Below, piece by piece: positions 1 to 9,687 of a stretch of 64,000 nt of DNA. This stretch comes from Clostridiales bacterium. Lineage in GTDB: Bacteria; Bacillota; Clostridia; Christensenellales; Borkfalkiaceae. Numbering within the stretch: position 1 is the stretch's first letter; each line of letters begins with the position of its first letter. The position numbers were made by a program, and so were the translations under genes. The DNA lies in the NCBI GenBank assembly GCA_015055965.1, contig SVHG01000005.1, forward strand, positions 30,910 through 94,909. The letters are read 5' to 3'. Below the pieces are notes generated by a model. That model was not told the origin of the DNA, did no database searches, and saw nothing but the letters and a program-made list of their open reading frames with translations.

Positions 1-292
1 ACTTCCCGTTATTACTCCATTGAGAAAGGCTTCCACCACAACCATACGTAAAAACCGTTATTTGCGCTGATGGTGGAGTAAATTTCCCATAAAGAAAAGT
101 ATTGTTGATATATTTTTTTTCATCATCTTCAATCAACGTTTGATTATGTAAGTCATCATAATCAACAGTTAAATAAGTCTCGTCCTCTGTCTCAGCTCTA
201 ACTAGCGGTAATCCAATAATAATCGCACTAATTGCACTAGTTAAAAATATTGAGCAAAGTATAAATGTTGTAACAATTCTTAATTTCTTCAT
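1..292 (-). CDS. secreted protein, 3' end outside window
   Basis: Partial gene on the reverse strand with its start inside the window and about 97 visible codons; the end lies beyond position 1. The N-terminus (MKKLRIVTTFILCSIFLTSA) is a signal peptide or membrane anchor, followed by an acidic stretch. A strong ribosome site (AGGAGG) sits about 8 bases before the ATG. Its ATG overlaps the stop of the upstream gene as ATGA, so the two are probably translationally coupled. I do not recognise the family. Confidence 0.6.
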   Translation of the reverse strand, partial: MKKLRIVTTFILCSIFLTSAISAIIIGLPLVRAETEDETYLTVDYDDLHNQTLIEDDEKKYINNTFLYGKFTPPSAQITVFTYGCGGSLSQWSNNGK

Positions 293-975
293 ATTTTCCC
301 TCCTTCATTTTTTGTAAGCTTAAAACACATTCCTATAAGATTATACAATTTATTATCTTCCAGTTCTGCTTCAATCCACCCCTTGCTATAGCCTACGTAA
401 TACATCTTGTGCTTTTCAAAATCTAATAAAAATAACGCTACAGCTCCAGCTCCGAATGTTTGTACACCAGTGGATGTTTCTTCCATACATTGAAAAATAA
501 AATATTCTCCATTAATAAATGCGATATTTTGACTAAAAAACTGAGGAAATACTTCAAAATATTTCTTTTGCTCCTTTGTTGGTATTACATAGCCCAGTGG
601 CTCTATTTTGTCTGCATTAGGTGGGTCATAAGGATAAATCCAATATTCTTTTACTTTTTCTGAGTCATATTTTTCTAAACAATCAAACAAGCCTCCGCCT
701 CTAAAAAAATCCTCAAACGTTTTAAACCCCTGCGATTCCCAACGTCCTTCTTTCCATGTGAAATGAGTATCAGGTTTTGCCTCAAAAGTATATCCTTCAA
801 TTTCGGGAACAAGTGCATCCGCCAAAGCTTTTTTTTCTTTTTGTATTTCTAGTGCTTTTTGCAGATCTTTTTCATTAAAATAATCTGCTATAGCAAAAAT
901 ACACCCTGAACAGCAAGAAAAAATCACAAAAGTTAAAAACAAAGTTAAAATTTTAAATATGCTAGACTTTTTCAT
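289..975 (-). CDS. hypothetical lipoprotein
   Basis: 228 residues. The N-terminus is a hydrophobic signal peptide ending in Cys-rich SCCSGC, which fits a lipobox, so a lipid-anchored exported protein is likely. The rest is soluble, with aromatic and charged segments and no family I recognise. A good Shine-Dalgarno site (GAGGAGG) precedes the ATG. The gene overlaps the next one by four bases (ATGA), so the two form an operon and the products may act together at the cell surface. Confidence 0.65.
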   Translation of the reverse strand: MKKSSIFKILTLFLTFVIFSCCSGCIFAIADYFNEKDLQKALEIQKEKKALADALVPEIEGYTFEAKPDTHFTWKEGRWESQGFKTFEDFFRGGGLFDCLEKYDSEKVKEYWIYPYDPPNADKIEPLGYVIPTKEQKKYFEVFPQFFSQNIAFINGEYFIFQCMEETSTGVQTFGAGAVALFLLDFEKHKMYYVGYSKGWIEAELEDNKLYNLIGMCFKLTKNEGGKI

Positions 976-1006
976 AATTTCCTCCTCTTTTTAATTTTAT
1001 GCCACT

Positions 1007-1035
1007 ATTTTATCATACGTATAGCTATATGTCAA
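1007..1035 (-). promoter_or_regulatory. sigma-A type promoter for the lipoprotein operon
   Basis: On the reverse strand TTGACA (1030-1035) and TAAAAT (1007-1012) are separated by exactly 17 bases, directly upstream of the gene starting at 975. Confidence 0.75.
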
Positions 1036-1066
1036 TAACAATTTTTTAAAAAATTTGGTAATTTAA

Positions 1067-1282
1067 AGAGATTCTTCGACAAGCTCAGAATGACTAATAT
1101 AAGTTAGAGATTCTATCGCTAACGCTCCAGAATGACAGGTATTGGAGTAAGAGATTCTATCGTTTTCTTACGAAAACTCCAGAATGACAAGTATTTGTTT
1201 TTGTCACTTATGAACAAGCAACGCGAAGTGATAGAGTCTAAGAACTAACGTAATGATATTGCTAAAACTCCAGAATGACAAG
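1067..1282. repeat. AGATTCTATCG/CCAGAATGACA intergenic repeat cluster
   Basis: Several degenerate units in the gap between the 975 start and glgB. Examples begin at 1067, 1106 and 1150. Each starts with AGATTCT plus TCG and ends with CAGAATGACA, and several carry an inner inverted repeat such as TTTTC-TTAC-GAAAA. A related segment reads GAAGTGATAGAGTCTAAG. The same family recurs near 3410, 24294, 33488 and 60098. No open frame worth calling lies in the gap. Confidence 0.75.
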
Positions 1283-1324
1283 ACAATAGATTTTTCGCTC
1301 ATTCTGAATTTTTTTCTTTTTGTA

Positions 1325-1353
1325 TTGACAGTTTTTTAAAAAAGGTATATAAT
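1325..1353 (+). promoter_or_regulatory. promoter of glgB
   Basis: A textbook promoter: TTGACA (1325-1330), 17-base spacer, TATAAT (1348-1353), about 63 bases before the glgB start. Confidence 0.85.
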
Positions 1354-1416
1354 ACTAAATGGATTATATTTTTTTAGAATATATAATAAGTTAAAGCAAA
1401 TTACAAGGGGGTTATT

Positions 1417-3399
1417 ATGGAATATAAGATTTTCGAGCGAGATCCCTTTCTTCTTCCCTTCAAGAATGATATTGAGCTTCGCATGGAAAACTACCGTAAG
1501 ACCAAAGAACGCATTTTACAGGGCGAAAAAAGCTTAAACGAGTTTGCCAACGCGCACGAATATTTTGGCTTTCACAGGCAAAACAACGGCTGGATTTACC
1601 GCGAATGGGCACCTAATGCAAACGAGGTTTACTTAACCGGGGATTTTAACGACTGGCGCTGGCTAGACCACCCCTTAAAAAAGCTTGAAAACGGCGTTTG
1701 GGAAATATTTTTAGAGGGAAAAGACGCACTTTATAACGGTTGCCACGTTAAAGCTATTATTAAAAGCGGAGATAAGCTTTTAGAAAGAATACCGCTATAT
1801 ATTAGGCGCGTGGAGCAAAACCCCGTTGACTACAGTTGGTGCGGGGTTATTTATGACGAGCCCGCCTATAAGTGGCGCAATAACAGCTTTAAGCCCAAGA
1901 AAAACCTGTTTATATACGAATGCCATATCGGTATGGCGCAAGAGCAAGAAAGGGTTGGTAGTTACGCAGAGTTTACCAAAAATATTTTACCGCGCGTTAA
2001 AAAAGCGGGCTATAACGTACTGCAAATTATGGCTATTATGGAGCACCCCTATTACGGCTCTTTTGGTTACCAGGTTTCCAACTTTTTTGCAACCTCTTCA
2101 CGCCTAGGCACGCCCAACGAGCTTAAAGAGCTAATAGATAAAGCGCACTCTATGGGAATAGCCGTTTTATTAGACGTCGTTCATTCACACGCGGTTAAAA
2201 ATACGGCGGAAGGCATAAACGAGTTCGACGGAACTACCTACCAATTTTTCCACGAGGGAGCAAGGGGCGACCACCCTGCTTGGGGAACTAAGCTCTTTAA
2301 CTACGCTAAGCCGGAGGTTATACACTTCCTTTTATCTAACCTTAAATTTTGGCTAACGGAATTTCGTTTTGACGGCTTCCGCTTTGACGGCGTTACCTCT
2401 ATGATATACCACGACCACGGTTTAGGAAGCGCTTTTACCGATTATTCTAAGTACTTTTCTATGAATACGGATACCGAAGCAATAACCTACCTACAGCTTG
2501 CTAACGAGCTTATACGCGAGGTTAACCCTAACGCTATCACTATTGCGGAGGATATGTCTGCTATGCCGGGAATGTGCTTGCCTATTGAAGAAGGTGGCGT
2601 TGGATTTGACTACCGCCTTGCTATGGGCGAGCCCGATTTATGGATTAAGCTTATTAAGGAACAAAAGGACGAAAACTGGAACGTTTGGCATATTTGGCAC
2701 GAGCTAACCTCTCGCAGACCATTTGAAAAATATATAGGCTACGCCGAATCGCACGACCAAGCGCTTGTTGGCGATAAGACGATTATCTTCCGCCTATGCG
2801 ATAGCGCTATGTATACCGCTATGACGAAGTTTGTTGATAGCGACGTTATAAACCGCGGTATTGCCCTGCATAAAATGATAAGACTTATTTCACTTTCTGC
2901 CGGTGGCGAAGGCTACCTAAACTTTATGGGTAACGAGTTTGGCCACCCCGAATGGATAGACTTCCCAAGAGAAGGCAACGGCTGGAGCTATTTTTACTGT
3001 CGCCGTCAATGGCATTTGGCAGACGATAAGGACCTTAAATACCACTATCTTTCTGACTTCGATAGGGATATGATTGCCCTTTGCAAAAAGCGCAAGGTGT
3101 TTAATAAAGAGCCTAAGTCGCTTTATATAGACGGCGAAAAGCAGGTGCTTATTTACAAGCGTGGCGGAATAACCTTCTTGTTTAATTTTAGCCCCGTTAA
3201 CTCTTACGAGGGCTACCAAGCAAGGGTAGAAAAGCCCGGCGAATATAAAACCGTTCTTTCTACGGATGATCACCGTTACGGCGGTTTTGCAAGAGTTGCT
3301 CACGCCCAAACCTATAAGGCGGTTAAAAATGAAAAGGGAGAATACACCTTCCCCATTTACCTACCCTCACGCACGGCAATTTGCTTGGTTAAAAAGTAA
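1417..3399 (+). CDS. glgB: 1,4-alpha-glucan branching enzyme
   Basis: 660-residue GH13 enzyme that cuts alpha-1,4 glucan chains and rejoins them as alpha-1,6 branches during glycogen synthesis in the cytoplasm. The N-terminal CBM48-like domain (about 50-140, including YREWAPNANEVYLTGDFNDW) precedes the barrel. The four GH13 blocks are visible: DVVHSHA, GFRFDGV with nucleophile D324, IAEDMSA with acid/base E378, and ESHDQ with D447. ESHDQALVGDKT is typical of the eukaryote-like GH13_8 type rather than the E. coli GlgB type. GGGGG lies before the ATG. The gene has its own promoter and terminator, with no other glycogen gene nearby. Confidence 0.93.
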   Translation: MEYKIFERDPFLLPFKNDIELRMENYRKTKERILQGEKSLNEFANAHEYFGFHRQNNGWIYREWAPNANEVYLTGDFNDWRWLDHPLKKLENGVWEIFLEGKDALYNGCHVKAIIKSGDKLLERIPLYIRRVEQNPVDYSWCGVIYDEPAYKWRNNSFKPKKNLFIYECHIGMAQEQERVGSYAEFTKNILPRVKKAGYNVLQIMAIMEHPYYGSFGYQVSNFFATSSRLGTPNELKELIDKAHSMGIAVLLDVVHSHAVKNTAEGINEFDGTTYQFFHEGARGDHPAWGTKLFNYAKPEVIHFLLSNLKFWLTEFRFDGFRFDGVTSMIYHDHGLGSAFTDYSKYFSMNTDTEAITYLQLANELIREVNPNAITIAEDMSAMPGMCLPIEEGGVGFDYRLAMGEPDLWIKLIKEQKDENWNVWHIWHELTSRRPFEKYIGYAESHDQALVGDKTIIFRLCDSAMYTAMTKFVDSDVINRGIALHKMIRLISLSAGGEGYLNFMGNEFGHPEWIDFPREGNGWSYFYCRRQWHLADDKDLKYHYLSDFDRDMIALCKKRKVFNKEPKSLYIDGEKQVLIYKRGGITFLFNFSPVNSYEGYQARVEKPGEYKTVLSTDDHRYGGFARVAHAQTYKAVKNEKGEYTFPIYLPSRTAICLVKK

Positions 3400-3409
3400 T
3401 TTACGTTAA

Positions 3410-3592
3410 AGATTCTTCGACTGCATTTCATTTTTCTCAAAAAGACGGATAATTCTAAAAGATTCTATCGTTTTCTAACGAAAACTCCAGAATGACAAGG
3501 AAAAGATTCTATTACTAATGATTATAAATTTTTGAAACAAAGCCTAGTGAACTGTCACTTATGAACGAGCGAAGCGAAGTGATAGAGTCTAA
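3410..3592. repeat. AGATTCTATCG/CCAGAATGACA repeat cluster
   Basis: Second cluster of the family, between glgB and its terminator. The unit from 3458 has the inner palindrome TTTTC-TAAC-GAAAA between AGATTCTATCG and CTCCAGAATGACA. The right part (about 3553-3592) repeats the GAAGTGATAGAGTCTAAG segment seen near 1215. Confidence 0.7.
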
Positions 3593-3640
3593 GAATTAAC
3601 GTAATGATATTGCAAGCGTAAGCGTTTAAAATTAAATATC

Positions 3641-3685
3641 AAAAGCCCCTTACTACCAAAACGGTAGCAAGGGGCTTTGTTTTTA
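3641..3685 (+). terminator. rho-independent terminator of glgB
   Basis: Stem AAGCCCCTTACTACC against GGTAGCAAGGGGCTT (one mismatch), loop AAAAC, then a T-rich tail. It lies 240 bases after the glgB stop and faces the convergent lipoprotein gene. Confidence 0.8.
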
Positions 3686-3781
3686 TTAAAATAATGGGTT
3701 AATTACAGTTGATTTGTTTAAAAAATTATATAACGTAGTTGATTTTTGATACCATATTGCTATTTTAAAGCTATAAACCAA

Positions 3782-4726
3782 CTATTCTTCAACGGGAAGC
3801 CAAGAAGCAATAAGCGCTTGTATATTTTCTTCTGAAATATCGCTACTTGTAAAATTAAGTGTGCTTCTAATCCCTTCGTTATCGTTAGTATAAGAAGCTG
3901 CCCATGGCTCTTTTGCCCAAGTATCACCGCCAAGAGAAATAGAGGACCAATCCTCTGCTAAGCTTTCAAGAGTAATCTCTTGCTTAACCTGCTGGGTGGG
4001 CGTTTCCTTTAACGCATAATAAACGGTGGCCTTAAGCGCGTTTTTAACAGGATCTATTACGTAGTAGTAATACTGATAAGGATCGTTTTGCACTTCACCG
4101 CTTTCTATATTCCAAGAAGCACTGCGCTGATAAACACCGCGCACGCTAAACGCATTGTATTCATAATATTTAAGCGCGCCAAGCTCTTTTTCTACAAAAG
4201 CTAGGTCTGTATCGCTACTAACCCTTTCCCAATGCACGGAAATATATTCTGAGCGCATTGGTCTTTTAGTAAAGAGCTCCGTATAATCAAATGCGGGCTT
4301 AGAATAACCTAAATTGTTTTTCGTTACGCCAAGTCTATTCGTACCGCTATCGCTGTTAACGGTTACGGAATCGTTATAAATAACGTAATCTACCTTAGAA
4401 GAGTCTTCGCTGTTATATTCGTAAGAAAGTGTAATTTCTTTAACGTAGGCGGGCTCTGTTGCCGATTTGTGAACGTAATATCCCCTGCCCTCGCCCGTTA
4501 CCACAAGATAATCCTCATAGCGGTAAGCCTCGTCTTCCACGTAATTTGTAGTTTTTGGGGTATAGCCTTCCTTGCGTTCGTGTTGGGGGGTATAAGTATA
4601 ATGAGTTAACTTATACGTACCCTTAACCCTTCTCATCTTTTGCGCGGATATCATATAGCATCCTGCAGAAGCAGATAGTAACGTGATTATAAAAACCACG
4701 GCAATTAAGCGCTTAATAAGTTTCAT
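3782..4726 (-). CDS. hypothetical lipoprotein
   Basis: 314 residues with a lipoprotein signal (about residues 1-23, ending SASAGC). The mature part begins with a segment rich in beta and aromatic residues (KGTYKLTHYTYTPQ), which suggests a lipocalin-like or other beta fold, but I recognise no named family. GGAGG precedes the ATG. It stands alone between the glgB terminator and the large surface operon, so its role is unknown. Confidence 0.65.
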   Translation of the reverse strand: MKLIKRLIAVVFIITLLSASAGCYMISAQKMRRVKGTYKLTHYTYTPQHERKEGYTPKTTNYVEDEAYRYEDYLVVTGEGRGYYVHKSATEPAYVKEITLSYEYNSEDSSKVDYVIYNDSVTVNSDSGTNRLGVTKNNLGYSKPAFDYTELFTKRPMRSEYISVHWERVSSDTDLAFVEKELGALKYYEYNAFSVRGVYQRSASWNIESGEVQNDPYQYYYYVIDPVKNALKATVYYALKETPTQQVKQEITLESLAEDWSSISLGGDTWAKEPWAASYTNDNEGIRSTLNFTSSDISEENIQALIASWLPVEE

Positions 4727-4894
4727 ATTTTTACCTCCTAATATAATTTTTATAAAAATATAAATAGTTATTCATTTTTTTAATACTTTTTATTAACCTA
4801 GAGCAAGCGTCATTTAGCATTTCTGCTCACCGCTTTGGTGTTTGAGTCTGCGTACATTGTGCGTCGCAGGCTCTTTTATTTAGTTATGGTTGTT

Positions 4895-7800
4895 TTACTC
4901 GCCGACAAATGTGATGGACTTGAAGGTATAGCTCAAGTCTTCTCTTACCTGCCAGGTAGCTGTGCCGTCATCATGGAAGGTCACTTGATCCTTCTTATCA
5001 ATGTTCAGCACCAAGTCAACCTTACCGGTATAGTTCCGCTCTGCAATGTTGAAATGATAACTGCCATTGAAGGTGATGTCGCCCTCAGCGGTCAGCTCCA
5101 GCGGGAAGGGCGTAGGATTATTTTCGGGGTTAAATTTTCCTCCAACCAGCAATCCGCCCTGTTCAATGGTCGTCACCTTCGGGAATTTGGCAGAGGACAA
5201 GGTCCAGGTGCCGCTGAACATATCAGTGGGGATCGTCGTCAATTCGGGAAATTCTACTGATGTAAGTGCTGTATATCCAAATGCCTGCGCTCCAATTGTC
5301 TGCGCCTTGGGTGCTGAGACTGTAAGCAGATTTTCACAAAAATAAAACGCCTGAGCACCAATTTCTGTCACATCGGGGAGATTGATAGATGCCAATTGGG
5401 TAACGAGTTCCTGATCTACAATTTCTCCGGCTTCATCATATATGTCGCCGGGGCCAAAAGCAACACCGTCCCAGTTGGTGGTACCGGGAATCGTGGTCAC
5501 GCCCTTGAGGGTGAGGTTGATACTTCCGTCGGCAACGCCCTCAGTGTCGCAGATGGCGCGGCGGATGGCGGTGACCATCTCGGCAGATGCATCGGGTTTC
5601 AGTGTCACGGTAATATCAGTTTCTCCGGCGGCAAGCTGATCTGCCACTGCGGCTTTCAGTTCATCTGCGGTCATAGCAGTAGCATCAATAGTCTCCAACT
5701 TGCCACAAGCACACACGTTATCTACATAGTAGTGATCACCCTCGCCTGTCTTTACGTGGTTGTAAATCTTCGCGCTCACACCGTAATTATAAAGTGCCTT
5801 TGCGAGATTTACCATCTTTTCATCGGTCGAGCTTTGGCTGATACCGTAGAGGTAATCGTTAACGCTAATCACAACAGTACCGTAAACATCTCCCATAGGA
5901 TTGGTGCTTCTCACCACGAATTCCCATTCTTTATCGAAATCAGTGGCAGCAATATTCGTTACCTTGTACAATGGGCTGTTGGGACTGGGGAAATTTCTCA
6001 ACTCCGTGCCGTTGCACTCTACCTTATATATCGTATCTTCGAACGCACTGGGATTAACCTCGATAATAATAGATATTGCAGTGCCGAAACGCACAGTATA
6101 GCCTGTAATCACGTCTGCCACCTGCGCCTCACTTACAGGAATCTCTCTGTTCGAGCTATTCTCTGTATAAGTATTGCCGGTCATGGTCTGATGCTTCTTG
6201 TATGCACTTGCTGCTTCGCCGTATGCAAGAGTATCATTGATAAGAGCTACGAGAGCCGTATCGTCCTTGTATTTTTCAAGAAGGTTTAAGAGGTTCTTTT
6301 CAACGCTGTATTCCTTACCATCTTCACATCCGTGACTTGTAACCTCGGTCTCGTTGTAGTAGAGCATTGCGCGGATACTGTCGCCCATGCACTGCGGATT
6401 GATGCCCTCAAGGACGAATACGTAGAAGCCGTCAGCGTTGGGTTCACCTGCGTACACTTTGGTTTTCACGCCATTGTGACTGAACTCCATGTAGAGTGCC
6501 CCCGAATTGAATGCAGGAGCATAGCCCATCACGTAGTACTTCATCGAGAGGTCGCCACCGATGTTGAGCTGCTGACCGTAGATCTCGAATCTCGAAGAAG
6601 GAACAGCCTCACCGCCGAGGACGGGATAGCTCTGACGGTTCTCACCTTCGAGTATCTGTCCGAAGTGTTCACCGAGCTTGTAGGCAACCTCGCCCGAAAG
6701 GAGCTGTGCCCTCGTTACACTTATGATCTCTACGTTGTCACTCCCGGGTTTCAGATCCGAATTGCTGTGTACAGCCTCAAGAACGCCATCACCGAGGTAA
6801 TAGCAATTCTTGATTGCATTAACACTCCGAAGCGTGCCAAATGCGCCAAGAAAAGCCTGATCGGTCAGATTTTCACCGCGCTCAAACTTACCTGCAAACA
6901 GGCAGTTTTCAAGGGTAGTCTGTGCATTCGTATTGGAAAAGCTGAGGAAACCGCCCATATAAATGGTTGCGTTGTTATTAAAACTGTTCTTTTCGTAATT
7001 CGTCTTGATCGTTCCGTATGCCGCGCAGTTGCGGATGGTCACTTCACTGGTATTCTCCTGAATTTTACCGATAAAGCCACCTGCACCCGAGTCCACACGG
7101 TAAATACCTGCGTCAAAGGTGCCGTACCAAGAGCAGTTTTCAATGAGACTTTGATGGTTTGCGTATCCCACAAAGCCGCCGATCATACCAACGCCGTGCG
7201 CCTTTGCGGTAAGGTTTACGTAAGAGGTGATATTCTGAATAATCGCGCCGTTGCGTTCAAGGTCGGTTTCACCATTCACACCGCAGATAGAGCCGACGAC
7301 ACCGCCAACGTAGTCGTGTTGCGTGTTCACGATCACCTCACCGTAGATGGTGAAGTTCTTGACCGTACCCGTTCTGACCTCACCGAAGAAGCCCAGCCCC
7401 GCTCTGCCGCCTTCCACGTACAGACCCTTGATGGTGTGGTTCTGTCCGTCAAAGACACCGCGGAAATTGTTGTTCTCCTCGCCGGTCGAGCCGATGGGAG
7501 TCCAAGGCCTGTTTTCAAGGTCGATGTCAGCCGTAAGAATGCCCTTGATCTCTCTGTTGCCCTCTACATTGACCTGCTGTGCAAACCAGAAGAGCTGACC
7601 TGCGTTACCGATTTCGTAGTAGCCGCTTTCGTTCAAGGTCGCACTCTGGTAGCATCCGTATTCGCAGAAGCCGTTGAAGTTAAACTTGTGCTCGGGCTTG
7701 GTCTCACTTGCCCTGCTGTCATTCGTATAAATCGCAACCGCATCCTCCGTGCAAGAGAAGTAGCCGTAATAGACTGTGTTGCCCCTGAAGGTGGGAAGCC

Positions 7801-9673
7801 CCGTGCCTACTGTCTGATAAAACGCCTGTGTACCGTTCGTTACGCCGCCGTTAAGGTAGTACGTAACCATACCTGAAGTGAACTGCTCGGCCTCCATGCC
7901 CGTGGTCATGCCTGCTGTGTCTGCGGTGGCGAAACCCTGTGTTCCGTTACCGATGCCGAACTGAGCTATATTGTCGCCGTCCTTGGCGCATTCTAACAGA
8001 TAGTAGCAGTTCGTCACGGTGCCCGCGCTGCTGTTATATCCAACCACGCCGCCGACATATTTTTCGCCGCTGACGGTGCCGGTATTGTAGCAGTTCAATA
8101 TAGTGCCGCCGTAATTTGAACCAACCACGCCGCCGACGGGGTCGCCGCCGACAACGGTGCCGGTATTGTAGCAGTTCAATATAGTGCCGCCGTAATTTGA
8201 ACCAACCACACCGCCGACTGAACCACTGGGTACACAAAAATAGGAATCGATAATTCCTAAGTTCATTACCTTGCTATTCTCGTTCAACCCCGAGAACATA
8301 CCAACAATGACGCCGTCTCCGGAATTGATATACAAGCCGCTGACGGTGTATCCCTGTCCGTCAAAGGTGACTACGGTATCGATGGAAGCACCGCTTGTAA
8401 TTGATGTCCATTTTCTGAAGCCGCTACCGTCACCGTTCAGCGTGCCGTCATCATTGAGCACACCCTCGTTCACTACGATATCCGCAGTCAACACAGCGTT
8501 TGCTTGGGTATCACAGGCAGCTACGTGTTCCGAAAACCAGTAGAGCTGACCTGCGTTGGAGATCTCATAACAGTCCTTTTCTCCATTGTATACTGCGGGC
8601 TGATATCCTTCACCGCACGTGCTGCAAAAGCCGTTTTGGTTAAACGCGGCGTGCGTATAGTCTATTTCTTCGGTATTGGAGTACGTGTACTCGGTATCCG
8701 CGCAGGTCAAGTAGCCCCTGTATACGGTATTCTCACCGTTTGCAAATACGGGGTGCTTGTCACCGTTCTCGCTAAGTGTCTGTCCCCATTGCTCGCCCAA
8801 TAGGTATGCGACCTCTCCAGATGCAAACTGCTCGGCGGTCATTTCCGTCTCACCTGTCGAGGTGCGGAAGCTGACGTTGGTTGTCACCCTGCCATAGTAG
8901 CAGGTATAGGCATTCTTGCCGCCGACGGGTGCGAGTGTTGCCGCGTTTACCCAGCTCTCCGATGCGTTGACCGCGCAATCGTAGGCGAAGCTGCCGTACA
9001 CGTTTGCACTCTGCGTTCCCGCGATGACACCCGCGTGGACCAAAGTAACGTTTTCCTCGCTGGCGGTGTCAGCCGTCACGGTGCAGTTTACCGCAAAACT
9101 ATCATGAACAGATCCCATAAAGCCGAGGATCGCACCCGCGTTCCAGCCGCTGACCGTGGCGTTGATAACGCCAATGTTCGTGATGCGGGTGTCTCCCGAG
9201 GTATAGCCGAGCAGCCCCTGCGAGCCGTTACCCGTAGCCGTGAAGTTCGACACCGTGTGATAGTTGCCGTCGAAATCACCCTTGAATTCTACGGTGGCGA
9301 CGGTGCCGCTTGCATCAACGACATCTTTATATACACCGATGGGGTACCAGGTCCTGTTCTCAAGGTCTATATCCGCCATCAGCTTTCCACTTATCTTATT
9401 GTTGCCGCGGATGTTCACGTGCTCGGCAAACCAATAGAGCTGACCCGCGTTCGATATCTCGTAAATGTCGTATTCACCCTGCGGGGGCTGCTCGTAGCCG
9501 TTGCACACGTCGCAAATGCCGTTGACGTAGCCGCCCGTGCACCCGTCAGTAGAGGTGCAGGGAGTGTTCTCCGCCGCACTCGCCGATACTGCGCCAAAGG
9601 CGCAGAAAATGCAAAATGCTAAAAGCAAAATGCAAAATTGTTTTAGCAAATGATTGTGGTTTCTTTTTCTCAC
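4895..9673 (-). CDS. giant secreted adhesin-like protein with GLUG and LRR_5 repeats
   Basis: 1592 residues, GTG start seven bases after GGAGGT. A signal peptide covers about residues 1-33. Three modules begin with YEISNAGQLYWF or close variants and lead into ADIDLENR plus a FDG motif, the head of GLUG-type surface proteins. GLUG repeats (VGGVVGSNYGG) lie near residues 480-560. A later part shares a two-piece module with the 752-residue neighbour (GGDLSMKYY, EGINPQCMGD, then LAKALYNYGVSA). The C-terminus has LRR_5-like repeats (LPDVTEIGAQAFYFC). No LPXTG motif or C-terminal membrane segment is visible. DNA here is much richer in G+C than in the housekeeping genes (34 of 60 at 7261-7320 against 23 of 60 at 44281-44340), which suggests transfer. 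Last gene of a four-gene run. Confidence 0.8.
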   Translation of the reverse strand: MRKRNHNHLLKQFCILLLAFCIFCAFGAVSASAAENTPCTSTDGCTGGYVNGICDVCNGYEQPPQGEYDIYEISNAGQLYWFAEHVNIRGNNKISGKLMADIDLENRTWYPIGVYKDVVDASGTVATVEFKGDFDGNYHTVSNFTATGNGSQGLLGYTSGDTRITNIGVINATVSGWNAGAILGFMGSVHDSFAVNCTVTADTASEENVTLVHAGVIAGTQSANVYGSFAYDCAVNASESWVNAATLAPVGGKNAYTCYYGRVTTNVSFRTSTGETEMTAEQFASGEVAYLLGEQWGQTLSENGDKHPVFANGENTVYRGYLTCADTEYTYSNTEEIDYTHAAFNQNGFCSTCGEGYQPAVYNGEKDCYEISNAGQLYWFSEHVAACDTQANAVLTADIVVNEGVLNDDGTLNGDGSGFRKWTSITSGASIDTVVTFDGQGYTVSGLYINSGDGVIVGMFSGLNENSKVMNLGIIDSYFCVPSGSVGGVVGSNYGGTILNCYNTGTVVGGDPVGGVVGSNYGGTILNCYNTGTVSGEKYVGGVVGYNSSAGTVTNCYYLLECAKDGDNIAQFGIGNGTQGFATADTAGMTTGMEAEQFTSGMVTYYLNGGVTNGTQAFYQTVGTGLPTFRGNTVYYGYFSCTEDAVAIYTNDSRASETKPEHKFNFNGFCEYGCYQSATLNESGYYEIGNAGQLFWFAQQVNVEGNREIKGILTADIDLENRPWTPIGSTGEENNNFRGVFDGQNHTIKGLYVEGGRAGLGFFGEVRTGTVKNFTIYGEVIVNTQHDYVGGVVGSICGVNGETDLERNGAIIQNITSYVNLTAKAHGVGMIGGFVGYANHQSLIENCSWYGTFDAGIYRVDSGAGGFIGKIQENTSEVTIRNCAAYGTIKTNYEKNSFNNNATIYMGGFLSFSNTNAQTTLENCLFAGKFERGENLTDQAFLGAFGTLRSVNAIKNCYYLGDGVLEAVHSNSDLKPGSDNVEIISVTRAQLLSGEVAYKLGEHFGQILEGENRQSYPVLGGEAVPSSRFEIYGQQLNIGGDLSMKYYVMGYAPAFNSGALYMEFSHNGVKTKVYAGEPNADGFYVFVLEGINPQCMGDSIRAMLYYNETEVTSHGCEDGKEYSVEKNLLNLLEKYKDDTALVALINDTLAYGEAASAYKKHQTMTGNTYTENSSNREIPVSEAQVADVITGYTVRFGTAISIIIEVNPSAFEDTIYKVECNGTELRNFPSPNSPLYKVTNIAATDFDKEWEFVVRSTNPMGDVYGTVVISVNDYLYGISQSSTDEKMVNLAKALYNYGVSAKIYNHVKTGEGDHYYVDNVCACGKLETIDATAMTADELKAAVADQLAAGETDITVTLKPDASAEMVTAIRRAICDTEGVADGSINLTLKGVTTIPGTTNWDGVAFGPGDIYDEAGEIVDQELVTQLASINLPDVTEIGAQAFYFCENLLTVSAPKAQTIGAQAFGYTALTSVEFPELTTIPTDMFSGTWTLSSAKFPKVTTIEQGGLLVGGKFNPENNPTPFPLELTAEGDITFNGSYHFNIAERNYTGKVDLVLNIDKKDQVTFHDDGTATWQVREDLSYTFKSITFVGE
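8074..8217 (-). repeat. 81-bp tandem repeat coding GLUG units
   Basis: Two direct copies offset by 81 bases (8074-8136 and 8155-8217), nearly identical over about 63 bases, encoding consecutive 27-residue GLUG units. This is a likely site of slippage or recombination within the adhesin gene. Confidence 0.75.
9605..9643. repeat. TGCATTTTGC repeat, left copy, inside the adhesin signal-peptide codons
   Basis: Read on the reverse strand this is a run of TTTTGC/CATTTTGC units. It encodes the hydrophobic Cys/Leu/Phe core of the adhesin signal peptide. The same units occur in opposite orientation at 10045-10089, so the two clusters bracket the four-helix-bundle gene as inverted repeats. Confidence 0.7.
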
Positions 9674-9687
9674 AACGTTTACCTCCG

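Noticed and set aside
4843..4883. Terminator-like hairpin (GAGTCTGCG ... CGCAGGCTC plus T-rich tail) on the forward strand
   Set aside because: No forward gene lies upstream, and in the reverse direction, where it would serve the adhesin, there is no T-run; left unassigned.
6332..7876. A 514-codon forward-strand open frame inside the adhesin gene
   Set aside because: It is antisense to the GLUG adhesin, has no ribosome site and reads like low-complexity shadow protein; the adhesin frame has a signal peptide and clear domains.
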